A stretch of DNA of 64,000 bases from Agrobacterium tumefaciens. Lineage in GTDB: Bacteria; Pseudomonadota; Alphaproteobacteria; Rhizobiales; Rhizobiaceae. The stretch lies in assembly GCF_013318015.2 (NCBI RefSeq), contig NZ_CP115841.1, forward strand, positions 248,001 to 312,000. Reading direction: 5' to 3'. Within the stretch, counting starts at the first letter, position 1; every line of letters starts with the position of its first letter. Below, piece by piece: positions 29,175 through 38,751 of the stretch. A model generated the notes under the pieces. It worked only from the letters and a program-made list of their open reading frames with translations, did not search any database and was not told the DNA's origin. The position numbers and the translations under genes are program-made.

Positions 29175-29594
29175 ATGTCACCAACGACCGCAATGTTCTG
29201 GCCGATGATAGCCCATGCATTTCTCGTGTTCGTTCTTTACGCCCTACTGCTTTACCGCCGCAAAAAATACACGCTGACGGACCGTGATACCGCGCTCAGA
29301 TATCGCGATACGGGACAGGAAGGGCGCGAAAGCTATCTGGTCAACCGAAACATTGCCAACCAGTTCGAGCTTCCGGTTCTCTTCCACCCCGTCTGCCTGC
29401 TGCTTTATATTACCGACGCGGACAATATCGTTACCGCCGTTCTGGCCTGGCTGTTCGTGATTTCCCGTTATGCGCACTCCTTCGTTCACGTCACCAGCAA
29501 CCGTCTGCGTTATCGTGCGCCATTGTTCGCGATTGGTTTCGCGCTTCTCGTCTGCCTCTGGGGCTGGCTCGCCATCTGGTTGGCGCTGGAGTGA
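29175..29594 (+). CDS. MAPEG-family membrane protein
   Basis: A 139-residue inner-membrane protein with four predicted helices. The loop NRNIANQFELPVLFH followed by a membrane segment and the SRYAHSFVHVTSNRLRYR stretch is the MAPEG signature (membrane-associated proteins in eicosanoid and glutathione metabolism). Bacterial members are poorly characterised. A strong GGAGGAG precedes the start at 29175, just after the guaB stem-loop. Confidence 0.85.
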   Translation: MSPTTAMFWPMIAHAFLVFVLYALLLYRRKKYTLTDRDTALRYRDTGQEGRESYLVNRNIANQFELPVLFHPVCLLLYITDADNIVTAVLAWLFVISRYAHSFVHVTSNRLRYRAPLFAIGFALLVCLWGWLAIWLALE

Positions 29595-29743
29595 GATGGC
29601 ACCGTAAGGTTGCTTCATAAGTGAGACAATCGCGCCTCTAAAATGCTGCGATTTGCGATGGGTCAATTCCGTGACGCCCCATCCCCGGTAGTCTCTGCCT
29701 CGCCGTCGACAATTTCAGGCGAGCAGAGATTAGGGAGTATGTC

Positions 29744-30772
29744 ATGGCTAAAACAATGAAGGCCGCGGTTGTCCGCGCATTTGGCAAACCGCTGACCATC
29801 GAGGAAGTGGCGATACCGGATCCCGGCCCGGGTGAAATTCTCATCAATTACAAGGCGACCGGCATTTGCCACACGGACCTGCACGCCGCAACGGGCGATT
29901 GGCCGGTCAAACCCAATCCACCATTCATCCCCGGCCATGAAGGCGTCGGCTACGTCGCCAAGATCGGCGCTGGCGTGACCGGCATCAAGGAAGGCGACCG
30001 CGCCGGCACGCCGTGGCTTTATACCGCCTGCGGATGTTGCATTCCGTGCCGTACCGGCTGGGAAACTCTTTGCCCAAGTCAGAAGAACTCGGGTTATTCC
30101 GTCAATGGCAGCTTTGCGGAATACGGGCTTGCCGATCCGAAATTCGTTGGCCGACTTCCCGACAATCTGGAATTCGGCCCCGCTGCACCCGTGCTCTGCG
30201 CCGGTGTCACCGTCTACAAGGGTCTCAAGGAAACCGAAGTGAGGCCCGGCGAATGGGTGGTCATATCGGGCATTGGCGGGCTTGGTCATATGGCCGTGCA
30301 ATATGCCAAGGCCATGGGCATGCATGTCGTTGCCGCCGATATTTATGACGACAAGCTGGAGCTTGCGAAAAAGCTGGGCGCGGATTTCACCGTCAACGGT
30401 CGGGCGCCGGATGCGGTGGAACAGGTGCAGAAGGCGACCGGCGGCGTCCACGGCGCGCTCGTGACGGCGGTTTCGCCCAAAGCCATGGAGCAGGCCTACG
30501 GTTTCCTGCGCTCCAAGGGCACGATGGCACTTGTTGGCCTGCCGCCGGGCTTCATCTCCATTCCGGTTTTCGAAACGGTGCTGAAGCGCATCACGGTGCG
30601 TGGCTCCATCGTCGGCACAAGGCAGGATCTGGAGGAGGCGCTTTCCTTCGCTGGTGAAGGAAAGGTAGCCGCCCACTTCTCCTGGGACAAACTCGAAAAC
30701 ATCAACGACATCTTCCGTCGAATGGAAGAGGGCAAGATCGACGGCCGTATCGTCGTGGACCTTGCCGCCTGA
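29744..30772 (+). CDS. adhP: Zinc-dependent alcohol dehydrogenase AdhP
   Basis: A 342-residue medium-chain alcohol dehydrogenase. Catalytic zinc ligands are C42 and H65 (GHEGVG), the structural zinc uses C96, C99, C102 and C110, and the NAD-binding loop is GIGGLGHMAVQYAK. It matches the ethanol-active AdhP class in length and motifs. The start has AGGGAG upstream. There is no evident operon partner. Confidence 0.92.
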   Translation: MAKTMKAAVVRAFGKPLTIEEVAIPDPGPGEILINYKATGICHTDLHAATGDWPVKPNPPFIPGHEGVGYVAKIGAGVTGIKEGDRAGTPWLYTACGCCIPCRTGWETLCPSQKNSGYSVNGSFAEYGLADPKFVGRLPDNLEFGPAAPVLCAGVTVYKGLKETEVRPGEWVVISGIGGLGHMAVQYAKAMGMHVVAADIYDDKLELAKKLGADFTVNGRAPDAVEQVQKATGGVHGALVTAVSPKAMEQAYGFLRSKGTMALVGLPPGFISIPVFETVLKRITVRGSIVGTRQDLEEALSFAGEGKVAAHFSWDKLENINDIFRRMEEGKIDGRIVVDLAA

Positions 30773-30882
30773 GACAGATGACCAGCGGTGGCGCTCACGC
30801 AAAAGTGTGCCGCCGCTTGTTCACCGGGCGGCGATCTGCGCTATCCTCCCTGTGCATCTGCGCGTTCAGGGAGAAGAGAGCG

Positions 30883-31761
30883 ATGGACGACAAGCCGAAG
30901 ATTACACAGGCCATGATCGACGCTTACGATGAATATACCCATCTCAGCCTCGATCGCCGCAAATTCATGGAAAAGCTCAGCCTGCTTGCCGGGTCCGGCG
31001 CAGCTGCTGCCGCAATCGCGCCGCTTCTTTCGGCCAACAGCGCCCGTGCGGCAATCGTTGCGCCTGATGATGCGGGTATCGTTGCGGAAGAGGTGACCTA
31101 TCCCGCCCCCGGGGGCGAGATGAAAGGCTATCTCGTCACGCCGAAATCGGTTTCCGGGCCCATTGGCTCGGTCATCGTCATCCATGAAAACCGGGGCCTG
31201 AACGACCATATCCGCGATGTGGCAAGACGCGTGGCGCTTGCGGGGTTCAGGGCGCTTGCGGTTGATTTCCTGTCGCCGCAGGGCGGCACGCCTTCGGATG
31301 AAGATAAGGCACGGGAGATGTTCAGTGGCCTCGATATGGAGGCAACAGTCGCCAATGCCGAAGCCGGTCGGGTGTGGCTCGCCGCAAGGCAGGGTGCGAA
31401 CGGCAAGGTTGGTGCGGTCGGTTTCTGCTGGGGCGGCGGGCTGGTCAACCGGTTCGCCACCAAATCGGCAGGCCTGAATGCCGGCGTCGCCTATTACGGC
31501 CAGCAGCCGCCGGCGGCCGATGTGCCTGCTATCAAGGCGCCCCTGCTGTTACAGTATGCCGGTCTGGACGAGCGCATCAATGCCGGTATCGACGCCTATA
31601 AAAAGGCACTGGAGCAAAACGGCAAAACCTTCGAAATCTTCGTTTATGACGGCGTCAACCACGCCTTCAACAACGATACGTCCTCGGCGCGATACGACAA
31701 GGCCGCGGCCGATCTCGCCTGGGGCCGGACGACGGAGTTCTTCAAAAAATATCTGGCGTAG
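30883..31761 (+). CDS. Tat-exported dienelactone hydrolase family protein
   Basis: A 292-residue alpha/beta hydrolase of the dienelactone hydrolase family. A twin-arginine-like signal DRRKFMEKLSLLAGSGAAAA is followed by an A-R-A cleavage site. The catalytic cysteine is in GFCWGGG, the general acid/base residues in the YAGLDERIN and GVNHAFNND segments. Export is unusual for the classical cytoplasmic DLH but common in this subfamily. GGGAGA precedes the start; the natural substrate is unknown. Confidence 0.88.
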   Translation: MDDKPKITQAMIDAYDEYTHLSLDRRKFMEKLSLLAGSGAAAAAIAPLLSANSARAAIVAPDDAGIVAEEVTYPAPGGEMKGYLVTPKSVSGPIGSVIVIHENRGLNDHIRDVARRVALAGFRALAVDFLSPQGGTPSDEDKAREMFSGLDMEATVANAEAGRVWLAARQGANGKVGAVGFCWGGGLVNRFATKSAGLNAGVAYYGQQPPAADVPAIKAPLLLQYAGLDERINAGIDAYKKALEQNGKTFEIFVYDGVNHAFNNDTSSARYDKAAADLAWGRTTEFFKKYLA

Positions 31762-31805
31762 TGGGGTTTCGGTCCGCTGTGACGGACAACCCCTGAAATC
31801 CCGCT

Positions 31806-32351
31806 CTAGACGCCGCCAGCCCCGCGTTTCAAATGCTCATCAAGCCGGGGCATGATCTCAACGAAATTGCAGGGCAGGTGGCGGTAATCGAGCTGGGCTT
31901 TGAGAATACCGTCCCAGGCATCCTTGCAGGCGCCGGGAGAGCCGGGCAGCACGAAGATGAAGGTGGCGTTTGCCACGCCGCCGGTCGCCCGTGACTGGAT
32001 GGTGGCGGTGCCGATCTTTTCATAGGAAATGCGATGGAAGATGGCAGAAAAGCCGTCCATGCGCTTTTCGAACAGGGGTTCCAGCGCCTCGGGTGTCACG
32101 TCGCGGCCTGTAAAGCCGGTGCCGCCGGTGGTGATGACCACATCCACGCTCCCGTTGAGCGTCCAGTCGCGCACGGTGTTGAAAATAGCAGCCTTGTCGT
32201 CTGCCACGATGGTGCGGGCGGCGACCTTGTGTCCGGCTTCCTCTATGCGTGCGACTAGCGTGTCGCCGGACTTGTCATTCTCAAGCGTGCGGCTGTCCGA
32301 AACGGTCAGAACCGCGATGCCGAGGGGGATGAAGAGTCTTTCGCCTGCCAT
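31806..32351 (-). CDS. moaB: Molybdenum cofactor biosynthesis protein MoaB
   Basis: A 181-residue MogA/MoaB-fold protein that binds or adenylylates molybdopterin. Visible motifs are TTGGTGFTGRDVTPEAL and LPGSPGACKDAWDGIL. It lies 26 bases after ispE on the same strand, the last gene of the TPR-ispE-moaB run, an association with no obvious pathway logic. Confidence 0.92.
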   Translation of the reverse strand: MAGERLFIPLGIAVLTVSDSRTLENDKSGDTLVARIEEAGHKVAARTIVADDKAAIFNTVRDWTLNGSVDVVITTGGTGFTGRDVTPEALEPLFEKRMDGFSAIFHRISYEKIGTATIQSRATGGVANATFIFVLPGSPGACKDAWDGILKAQLDYRHLPCNFVEIMPRLDEHLKRGAGGV

Positions 32352-32377
32352 GGCCTTATCCTCGAATTGTGTTGTCT

Positions 32378-33262
32378 TCAGATGGTCCGCGTCGCCTGAA
32401 AATACCAGCCGGGGCGCTTGTTTCGAAGCGATGTTTCCGCTTTTCGGGCGGCCTCGAAGGAATGAAATAGTCCAAAACAGGTGGCGCCCGAACCGGACAT
32501 GCGCACAAGGGAAGCACCTTCCTGCAACAGCATGCCGGCGATTGCGCCGATCTCCGGCAGGAGCGCCTTGGCGGGGACTTCCAGATCGTTTCGGCTTTGC
32601 GCCAGAAAATCCATCCAGCCGCCTTCTTTCCGCTCCGGCAGGGGCGGGTTGGCCTTGTCGAGCAATCGCCGAAAAATCTCCGGCGTCGAGACCGCTTTCA
32701 GAGGGTTGGCCAGCACCAGAAAGAATTCCGGCAGATCGGAGACCGGCTCGATATCCTCGCCGATACCTCGTGCGATGAGTGGGCGACTTTCAAGGCACAT
32801 CGGCACGTCAGCGCCAAGCGCAAGCGCGATGTGTGCGAGATTTTCAGGAACAATCCCGGCATTCCAGTGCCGCAACAGCGCCCGCAGTGTCGCTGCCGCA
32901 TCCGCTGAGCCGCCGCCAATGCCGGAGGCGACTGGCAGGTTCTTTTCGAGATGGATGGCAACCGGGCGTGCCGATTGACCTGCCGCCACAAGCGCATCAC
33001 GCAAAAGGTCTCTGGCACGGACGACGAGATTGTTGCCGCCATCGCCTGCGCGCAGCAGATCGCCAAACGGGCCGGAGATGGAGAAAGTGTCGGCATCGGC
33101 ATCGCGAACATGGATCGCGTCGCCTGCTTCGGTGAAGGTCACCAGCGTCTCGAGCAGATGATAACCATCTGCCCGCTGACCGATTACATGCAGTGCCACA
33201 TTGATCTTGGCCGGGGCCGCCTCGGTTGTTTCGACAGCCCCGGTAATGTCATCCGCGCGCAT
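32378..33262 (-). CDS. ispE: 4-diphosphocytidyl-2-C-methyl-D-erythritol kinase
   Basis: GHMP kinase that phosphorylates CDP-methylerythritol in the MEP isoprenoid pathway. The 294-residue protein has APAKINVALHV near the N-terminus, the ATP-binding PVASGIGGGSADAAA and the C-terminal MSGSGATCFGLF. It starts six bases after the stop of the TPR gene, so the two are co-translated; ispB and ubiA elsewhere in the window use products of the pathway. Confidence 0.95.
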   Translation of the reverse strand: MRADDITGAVETTEAAPAKINVALHVIGQRADGYHLLETLVTFTEAGDAIHVRDADADTFSISGPFGDLLRAGDGGNNLVVRARDLLRDALVAAGQSARPVAIHLEKNLPVASGIGGGSADAAATLRALLRHWNAGIVPENLAHIALALGADVPMCLESRPLIARGIGEDIEPVSDLPEFFLVLANPLKAVSTPEIFRRLLDKANPPLPERKEGGWMDFLAQSRNDLEVPAKALLPEIGAIAGMLLQEGASLVRMSGSGATCFGLFHSFEAARKAETSLRNKRPGWYFQATRTI

Positions 33263-33268
33263 GTCGCG

Positions 33269-35113
33269 TCAGGATTTCTTGTCCGGGGCAGGGGCAACAG
33301 GGGCCGGTGCTGGCGGAGCCGGCGGCTGCGGCGCGGCCTCCTTCTTGGCGGTGTTTTCGGCGTCCTTTTCCAGCGGCGGCAGGCCGTTGGCAATCTTTTC
33401 CTTCACCTTGGCCTTGTCCAGATCGTCATTGTCGCCAATCAGCGCGCGGTTCCACTGATACACGGCCTCGATCTTGCGACCGACACGCCAGTAGGCATCG
33501 CCCAGATGATCGTTGATGGTCTGATCGCCGGCCTTTAGCTCGATTGCCCGCTCCAGTTCCGTCACGGCCTGGTCAAACGCGCCCAGCCGGAAATGCGCCC
33601 AGCCAAGCGAGTCGACGATATAGCCGTCATTCGGCCGAAGCTCGACCGCGCGGCTGATCATCTTCATCGCTTCGTCGAGGTTGATACCCTTGTCCACCCA
33701 GGAATAGCCGAGATAGTTCAGCACCTGCGGCTGTTCCGGGTTGAGTTCGAGCGCACGCTTGAAGTCCGGCTCGGCCTTGTCCCATTCCTTCAGGCGCTCA
33801 TGGGCGATGGCGCGCTGGAAGAACACGGTCCAGTCCGACTTCTGCGGCACGGCACCGATCACTTCGACAGCCTTGTCGTAGTTTTCGGCCATAGCCTTGT
33901 AGTCCTTGGCGTCGGAAAGCACGCTGCCATAGGCGAGGTAAGAACGGATATCCTTCGGATCGGATTGCAGCAGGGATTGCAGGTGGTTGCGCGCTTCCTC
34001 CACCTTGCCCGTCTGCGCCAGCGTCAGCCCGAGCTGCAACTCGGAGATACGGTGCATCGGCGAATCCTTCGGCACGTCGCGGTAGAAGGCGATGGCGCGG
34101 TCGGGCTGTTTCATCGCCTCGGCAAGTCCGCCGAGAAGGATCAGCGTATCGGCGCTTTGCGGATCGAGCGCCCGCGAGGTCTGAAGGTAAAGCGTGACGA
34201 TCTCTTCGGCACCTTCGCGGTTCAGCGCGCCCGCGATGGAAAACATCACGGAAGCCGCGCCTTCAACGGCATTGGTTATCTGCTGCGGCGGCTTCTCGCC
34301 CTTCTCGATGGATTGGCGAAGCGCTTTGAGCGGCGCATAGTTCGGCGCAAAAGTGTCGCCGACCGCAATTGCGTCCAGCGCCTTCTGCTTGTTGCCGGCT
34401 GAAGCCTCCAGCCGTGCAAGCGCCATCACCGCGCGCATATAGGTGTCGGAAGCGGTTGCCCCGCCTTCACGATCCGTCACGGCCTCATTGAGGCTCTTGC
34501 GGGCAGCATCTGTGTTGCCGGAGACAAGGGCGATCGCCGCGGCATTGTATTTCTGGAAAATCGAAATCCAGCCCGGACCCTTCATGTTGTTGACGAGGGC
34601 CAGCGCTTCCTTGGGCTTGCCTGAACCGGCGCGCGCCCATGCCGTCAGAAGCGTGTTGACCATGCGGTCGAGATCGTTCGGGCCGGTATATTTCAGGATT
34701 TTCTCGGCCTTGACGAATTCCTTGTCCTTGATGGCGTCGAGGCCGCGCACGATGGTCGTCACGCGTTCGACGGAGGTATCGTCCTTCATCGAATCGGCAA
34801 TCTTGGCGCCAGCCTCGAAATTGCCGCTCAACAGTTCGGCGATCATCAGGCGCTGGCGGATTTCCGAATTGGCCGGATCGAATTCCAGCGCCTTCTTGTA
34901 GAGCGAAATCGCGGTGGGGTAATCCTGATCGACATCGGCATTGCGCGCGGCAAGGAATGCGCCGGAGAAGGTATTTACCTTGGCAGGATCGAAAGTAACG
35001 GCCTTGGCTTCCGTTTTCGTCTCCGCAAAGCCGGGGCTTGAACCCGCGCCAAGTGCGAGAGCGGCGGCAAGAGCCGCGCTGCAGAGAAGACGAAGTGCTG
35101 GTTTACGCCGCAT
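33269..35113 (-). CDS. Exported tetratricopeptide-repeat protein
   Basis: A 614-residue protein with a signal peptide (MRRKPALRLLCSAALAAALA, cleavage near FAE) and at least eight TPR-like helix pairs, for example PTAISLYKKALEFDPANSEI and EPDFKRALELNPEQPQVLNY, ending in a Pro/Ala-rich tail. It is probably a periplasmic scaffold. The start at 35113 follows AAAGG and directly opens the signal peptide; ATG 35161 would add 16 residues ahead of it. First gene of the run with ispE and moaB. Confidence 0.85.
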   Translation of the reverse strand: MRRKPALRLLCSAALAAALALGAGSSPGFAETKTEAKAVTFDPAKVNTFSGAFLAARNADVDQDYPTAISLYKKALEFDPANSEIRQRLMIAELLSGNFEAGAKIADSMKDDTSVERVTTIVRGLDAIKDKEFVKAEKILKYTGPNDLDRMVNTLLTAWARAGSGKPKEALALVNNMKGPGWISIFQKYNAAAIALVSGNTDAARKSLNEAVTDREGGATASDTYMRAVMALARLEASAGNKQKALDAIAVGDTFAPNYAPLKALRQSIEKGEKPPQQITNAVEGAASVMFSIAGALNREGAEEIVTLYLQTSRALDPQSADTLILLGGLAEAMKQPDRAIAFYRDVPKDSPMHRISELQLGLTLAQTGKVEEARNHLQSLLQSDPKDIRSYLAYGSVLSDAKDYKAMAENYDKAVEVIGAVPQKSDWTVFFQRAIAHERLKEWDKAEPDFKRALELNPEQPQVLNYLGYSWVDKGINLDEAMKMISRAVELRPNDGYIVDSLGWAHFRLGAFDQAVTELERAIELKAGDQTINDHLGDAYWRVGRKIEAVYQWNRALIGDNDDLDKAKVKEKIANGLPPLEKDAENTAKKEAAPQPPAPPAPAPVAPAPDKKS

Positions 35114-35304
35114 GAGGGAACCTTTGCCTTTGTGCAGAAGCACGGAAAAATCAGTTTCCATTGTTTGGTCACGATAGAATGGCTTTTTTGAAGCAACCCC
35201 GCAAGAAATTATGGCCCGCGCCACAATCTCCCCTTGCGGGACACCCAGTCCGAAACAGCGGCGGACGGTCTTGTCCATCCGCCGTTTGCCTGAGGCCTCC
35301 AGCG

Positions 35305-36321
35305 TCAGTTGAGACGCTCGATGCAGAAGTCGATGACTTCCAGAAGCGCGTTTTTCCACGGGCTTTCCGGCAGCGGTGCAAGCGCATCGCGGGCAATGGT
35401 GCCGTAATGCGTGGCGCGGCCGATCGTATCGCCAAGACCGTTGTATTTGGTGATGAGACCGAGCGCCTTTTCGAGGTTTTCGTCGCTGCTTTCACCCTTT
35501 TCGATGGCGTTGCGCCAGAAGGCGCGCTCATCCTGCGTGCCGCGGCGATAGGACAGGATGACCGGCAGGGTTATCTTGCCCTCACGGAAATCGTCACCCG
35601 TATTCTTGCCGAGATCGGCGGATTTGCCACCGTAATCCAGCACGTCGTCAACGAGCTGGAAGGCAAGGCCGAGATTCATGCCGTAGGATTTCAGCGCGCT
35701 GCGGCTTGCCTTGTCGGTTTTGGCGACGATGGGGCCAACTTCCGCGGCCGCTGCAAAAAGGGCGGCCGTCTTGGCGCGAATCACCTGCAGATAATCGTCC
35801 TCGGTCGTTTCCATGTTCTTGGCGACCGAAAGCTGCAGCACTTCGCCCTCGGCGATGACCGAAGCGGCGGTGGACAGCACATCGAGCGCATCCAGCGAGC
35901 CGACGTCCACCATCATGCGGAAGGCTTGGCCGAGCAGGAAGTCGCCGACGAGAACGCTTGCCTGGTTGCCCCAGATGGTGCGGGCGGTGGACTTGCCACG
36001 GCGCAGATCGCTTTCATCCACCACGTCGTCATGCAGCAGCGTCGCCGTGTGCATGAATTCCACGCTGGTGGCGAGCTTGATATGGTGGTCGCCCTCGTAA
36101 CCGAACATCGAGGCAGAGGCCAGCGTCAGCATCGGCCGCAGGCGTTTGCCTCCGGACGAGATCAGATGGTTGGCCACCTCAGGTATCATCTGGACATCGG
36201 AACCGGCTCTGGAAAGGATAAGCTGGTTCACCCGTTCCATGTCGGCACGGGTCAGGTCGACAAGCGGCTTGACGGATGCGAGTTTGTTTTTGCTTTCTTC
36301 AAGCGGTATGACGACGCCCAA
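35305..36321 (-). CDS. ispB: Polyprenyl (octaprenyl/decaprenyl) diphosphate synthase
   Basis: A 338-residue trans-prenyl diphosphate synthase making the long side chain of ubiquinone. The two Asp-rich motifs are LLHDDVVDESDLRRGK and LAFQLVDDVLDYGG. I start at a TTG at 36321, because AGGAG stands nine bases upstream and the protein then begins M-G-V-V-I-P-L-E as in relatives; the ATG at 36381 gives an unlikely 20-residue extension. Divergent from the DUF2007 gene. Confidence 0.93.
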   Translation of the reverse strand: MGVVIPLEESKNKLASVKPLVDLTRADMERVNQLILSRAGSDVQMIPEVANHLISSGGKRLRPMLTLASASMFGYEGDHHIKLATSVEFMHTATLLHDDVVDESDLRRGKSTARTIWGNQASVLVGDFLLGQAFRMMVDVGSLDALDVLSTAASVIAEGEVLQLSVAKNMETTEDDYLQVIRAKTAALFAAAAEVGPIVAKTDKASRSALKSYGMNLGLAFQLVDDVLDYGGKSADLGKNTGDDFREGKITLPVILSYRRGTQDERAFWRNAIEKGESSDENLEKALGLITKYNGLGDTIGRATHYGTIARDALAPLPESPWKNALLEVIDFCIERLN

Positions 36322-36432
36322 GGGACAGGACTCCTGTTCGAATTTGAGTTCGACAATAAAAACTGGCGCCTGTCGCGGCAAGGGGCGAATTGCCGCTAGC
36401 CATTCAAAAAAATGGGAATTTGGGGCTTATCC

Positions 36433-36663
36433 ATGCGTGAACTGATCCGTACCAACGATGCCGTGCTGTTATCCTTCGCCGAAAGCCTGATGAAGGACGC
36501 TGGCATCCATTGCCTTGTCGCCGATCAGGCAATGAGCATTCTGGAAGGTTCGCTCGGTCTTTTGCCCCGCCGGTTCCTGGTGGAGGAAGACCGCGCCGGT
36601 GAGGCCCGCCGCATTCTCGTGGATGCCGGTCTGGGCGACGAATTGCGCAACGAAGAGGCGTAA
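36433..36663 (+). CDS. DUF2007 protein
   Basis: A 76-residue soluble protein of the DUF2007 ('putative signal transducing protein') family, with the typical MRELIRTNDAVLLSF start, ...LPRRFLVEEDRAGEARRIL end and alpha/beta alternation. It lies six bases before the methyltransferase. A second, membrane-tailed DUF2007-like protein is at 2459-2809. The start at 36433 gives the family N-terminus; ATG 36412 is possible. Confidence 0.82.
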   Translation: MRELIRTNDAVLLSFAESLMKDAGIHCLVADQAMSILEGSLGLLPRRFLVEEDRAGEARRILVDAGLGDELRNEEA

Positions 36664-36669
36664 ACGAAC

Positions 36670-37470
36670 GTGGGCGGCGAGATTTCGGAAACTTTGGATG
36701 CGTTTCACCGGGGCCGTTTTCATATTCTCCAGCCCAAGGGCAGGGGACACCGCGCCGGCATGGACGCCATGCTTCTTGCCTCGATGGTGGCGGACGAGCG
36801 CGCATGCCGCATAGCCGATCTCGGCGCGGGCGCGGGCGCGGCAGGTTTCGCTGTCGCCACGCGGCTTGAAAAGGCCGAAGTGACCCTGTTCGAACGTTCG
36901 CCGGAAATGGTGGAATTTGCCCGCCGCAGCCTGGCATTGCCGGAAAATGCCGCTTTTTCCGCCCGTGTCAGCGTGCGTGAGGCTGACGTGACACTGCGTG
37001 GCAAGGCGCGCGTCGAGGCCGGACTGCCGGACGGGCATTTTCACCACGTCATCATGAACCCGCCCTATAACGATGCAGGTGACCGCCGCACGCCCGATGC
37101 GCTGAAGGCTGAGGCCCACGCCATGACGGAGGGCCTGTTCGAGGACTGGATCAGGACCGCAGGTGCGATCACGGTTCCAGGCGGGCAGCTTTCCCTTATT
37201 GCACGGCCGCAATCGGTGGCGGAGATCATTGCCGCGTGTGGCAGCCGTTTCGGCGGCATAGAGATCACACTCATCCACCCACGCCCCGGTGAGGACGCGG
37301 TGCGCATGCTCGTAACAGCGATCAAGGGGTCACGGGCGCGGCTGTCGTTCCGGGCGCCGCTCGTCATGCACGAGACCGGTAGCCATGCTTTCACGCCCAT
37401 CGTGGATGATCTGAATAATGGCCGCACCGCCTATCGCCGTAATGTAAAGGCAATCGGGCCTGGCCTATAA
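36670..37470 (+). CDS. SAM-dependent methyltransferase, TrmN6-like
   Basis: A 266-residue class I methyltransferase. The SAM-binding IADLGAGAGAAGFAVA and the N6-adenine-type motif IMNPPYND indicate an amino-methylating enzyme similar to tRNA1(Val) A37 methyltransferase (TrmN6/YfiC). It starts with GTG at 36670, six bases after the DUF2007 stop. The target RNA or DNA is inferred from family only. Confidence 0.87.
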   Translation: MGGEISETLDAFHRGRFHILQPKGRGHRAGMDAMLLASMVADERACRIADLGAGAGAAGFAVATRLEKAEVTLFERSPEMVEFARRSLALPENAAFSARVSVREADVTLRGKARVEAGLPDGHFHHVIMNPPYNDAGDRRTPDALKAEAHAMTEGLFEDWIRTAGAITVPGGQLSLIARPQSVAEIIAACGSRFGGIEITLIHPRPGEDAVRMLVTAIKGSRARLSFRAPLVMHETGSHAFTPIVDDLNNGRTAYRRNVKAIGPGL

Positions 37471-37560
37471 ATTCGCCGTTCCTCCGGCCGCAAACCATTG
37501 TGTTTTGCAGGGCAATACATACATCCGTGACGAACAGGCAAATGCTGCGAGGAGTGAATT

Positions 37561-38427
37561 GTGGGTTTTCTGAAGTATCTGGTGCCGAAACGCTTTCGCA
37601 AAAAAGAACTCGTCATCCCGGTTGTGCGCATGCATGGCGCAATCATGGCTGGCGGCAACCAGTTCCGCCCCGCTCTCAATCTTGCCTCCTATGCACCGCT
37701 GCTGGAAAAGGCCTTTGCCATCAAGGACGCGCCAGCTGTCGCCATTTCCGTGAATTCTCCCGGTGGCTCGCCGGTGCAGGCGCGAATGATCTATAATCGC
37801 ATCCGCCAGCTTGCCGAGGAAAAGGACAAGAAGGTCCTGATTTTCGTTGAGGATGTGGCGGCCTCCGGTGGCTACATGATCGCGCTTGCCGGCGACGAGA
37901 TCATCGCCGACCCCACCTCCATCGTCGGATCGATCGGCGTCGTTTCCGGTGGTTTCGGTTTCCCGGAAATGTTGAAGAAGATCGGGGTGGAGCGCCGCGT
38001 CTATACGGCCGGCGAGAACAAGGTCATCCTCGATCCCTTCCAGCCGGAAAAAGAGGGCGACATCGAATATCTGAAGTCGCTTCAGGTCGAAATCCACAAT
38101 GTTTTCATCGATATGGTCAAGATGCGCCGCGGTGCAAAATTGAAGGGTGATGAGACGGTCTTCTCCGGCCTGTTCTGGACCGGTATGCGTGGCCTTGATC
38201 TCGGCCTGATCGACGGCTTGGGCGACATGAGGGAGGTTCTTCGTCGCCGTTACGGGACAAAGGTCAAGCTTCAGCTCGTCACCGGTGGGCGCTCGCTGTT
38301 CGGCAAAAAAGTGCCGGGCGTGAATGCGGCACTCGGCCTCAATGCCGAAAGGCTTGCGGCAGGCGCCGTCTCGGAACTTGCGGAAGTTGCCGAAGAAAAG
38401 GCATTGTGGTCGCGTTTCGGTCTATGA
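37561..38427 (+). CDS. S49-family serine peptidase (SppA-like)
   Basis: A 288-residue single-domain S49 protease. The nucleophile is in DVAASGGYM (S102) and a lysine at 154 (TAGENK) lies 52 residues later, the same spacing as the Ser-Lys dyad of Bacillus SppA. There is no long N-terminal membrane anchor, only a short basic start, so it may act at the cytoplasmic face. GTG start with GAGGAG upstream. Confidence 0.88.
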   Translation: MGFLKYLVPKRFRKKELVIPVVRMHGAIMAGGNQFRPALNLASYAPLLEKAFAIKDAPAVAISVNSPGGSPVQARMIYNRIRQLAEEKDKKVLIFVEDVAASGGYMIALAGDEIIADPTSIVGSIGVVSGGFGFPEMLKKIGVERRVYTAGENKVILDPFQPEKEGDIEYLKSLQVEIHNVFIDMVKMRRGAKLKGDETVFSGLFWTGMRGLDLGLIDGLGDMREVLRRRYGTKVKLQLVTGGRSLFGKKVPGVNAALGLNAERLAAGAVSELAEVAEEKALWSRFGL

Positions 38428-38447
38428 TGTCGCAGGAATAGGGCCTT

Positions 38448-38642
38448 ATGGCGCAGCTTATTACAATTGTTCTTCTGGTGGTGGGATCCGTCATCCTCTA
38501 CCGCCGCTTCGTTCGCGATGCGGAAAAGCTTTCGGCAAAATCGAAGCAGCGCGAAAAGGAACGCGAAACCGGCGCCATCGGCACGCTGATTAAGGACCCC
38601 GAAACCGGCGAATACCGCGTGAAGCGTGAGGATGAGACGTAA
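38448..38642 (+). CDS. Small single-pass membrane protein
   Basis: A 64-residue protein: one N-terminal membrane helix (LITIVLLVVGSVILY) followed by a highly charged cytoplasmic tail (EKLSAKSKQREKERE...) and a PETGEYRVKRED end. It starts 20 bases after the protease stop and likely forms an operon with it. I do not know a function; a membrane partner of the S49 protease is possible. Confidence 0.78.
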   Translation: MAQLITIVLLVVGSVILYRRFVRDAEKLSAKSKQREKERETGAIGTLIKDPETGEYRVKREDET

Positions 38643-38751
38643 GCCGGTGTCTCCACGCATAAATCCTTGACCCCTTCGCCATGCCGTGGCACCAGTCCGC
38701 ATCCGAAGTAAGTCAGTGCTTACTTATCCTCACAACGCCGCGATGACTGCA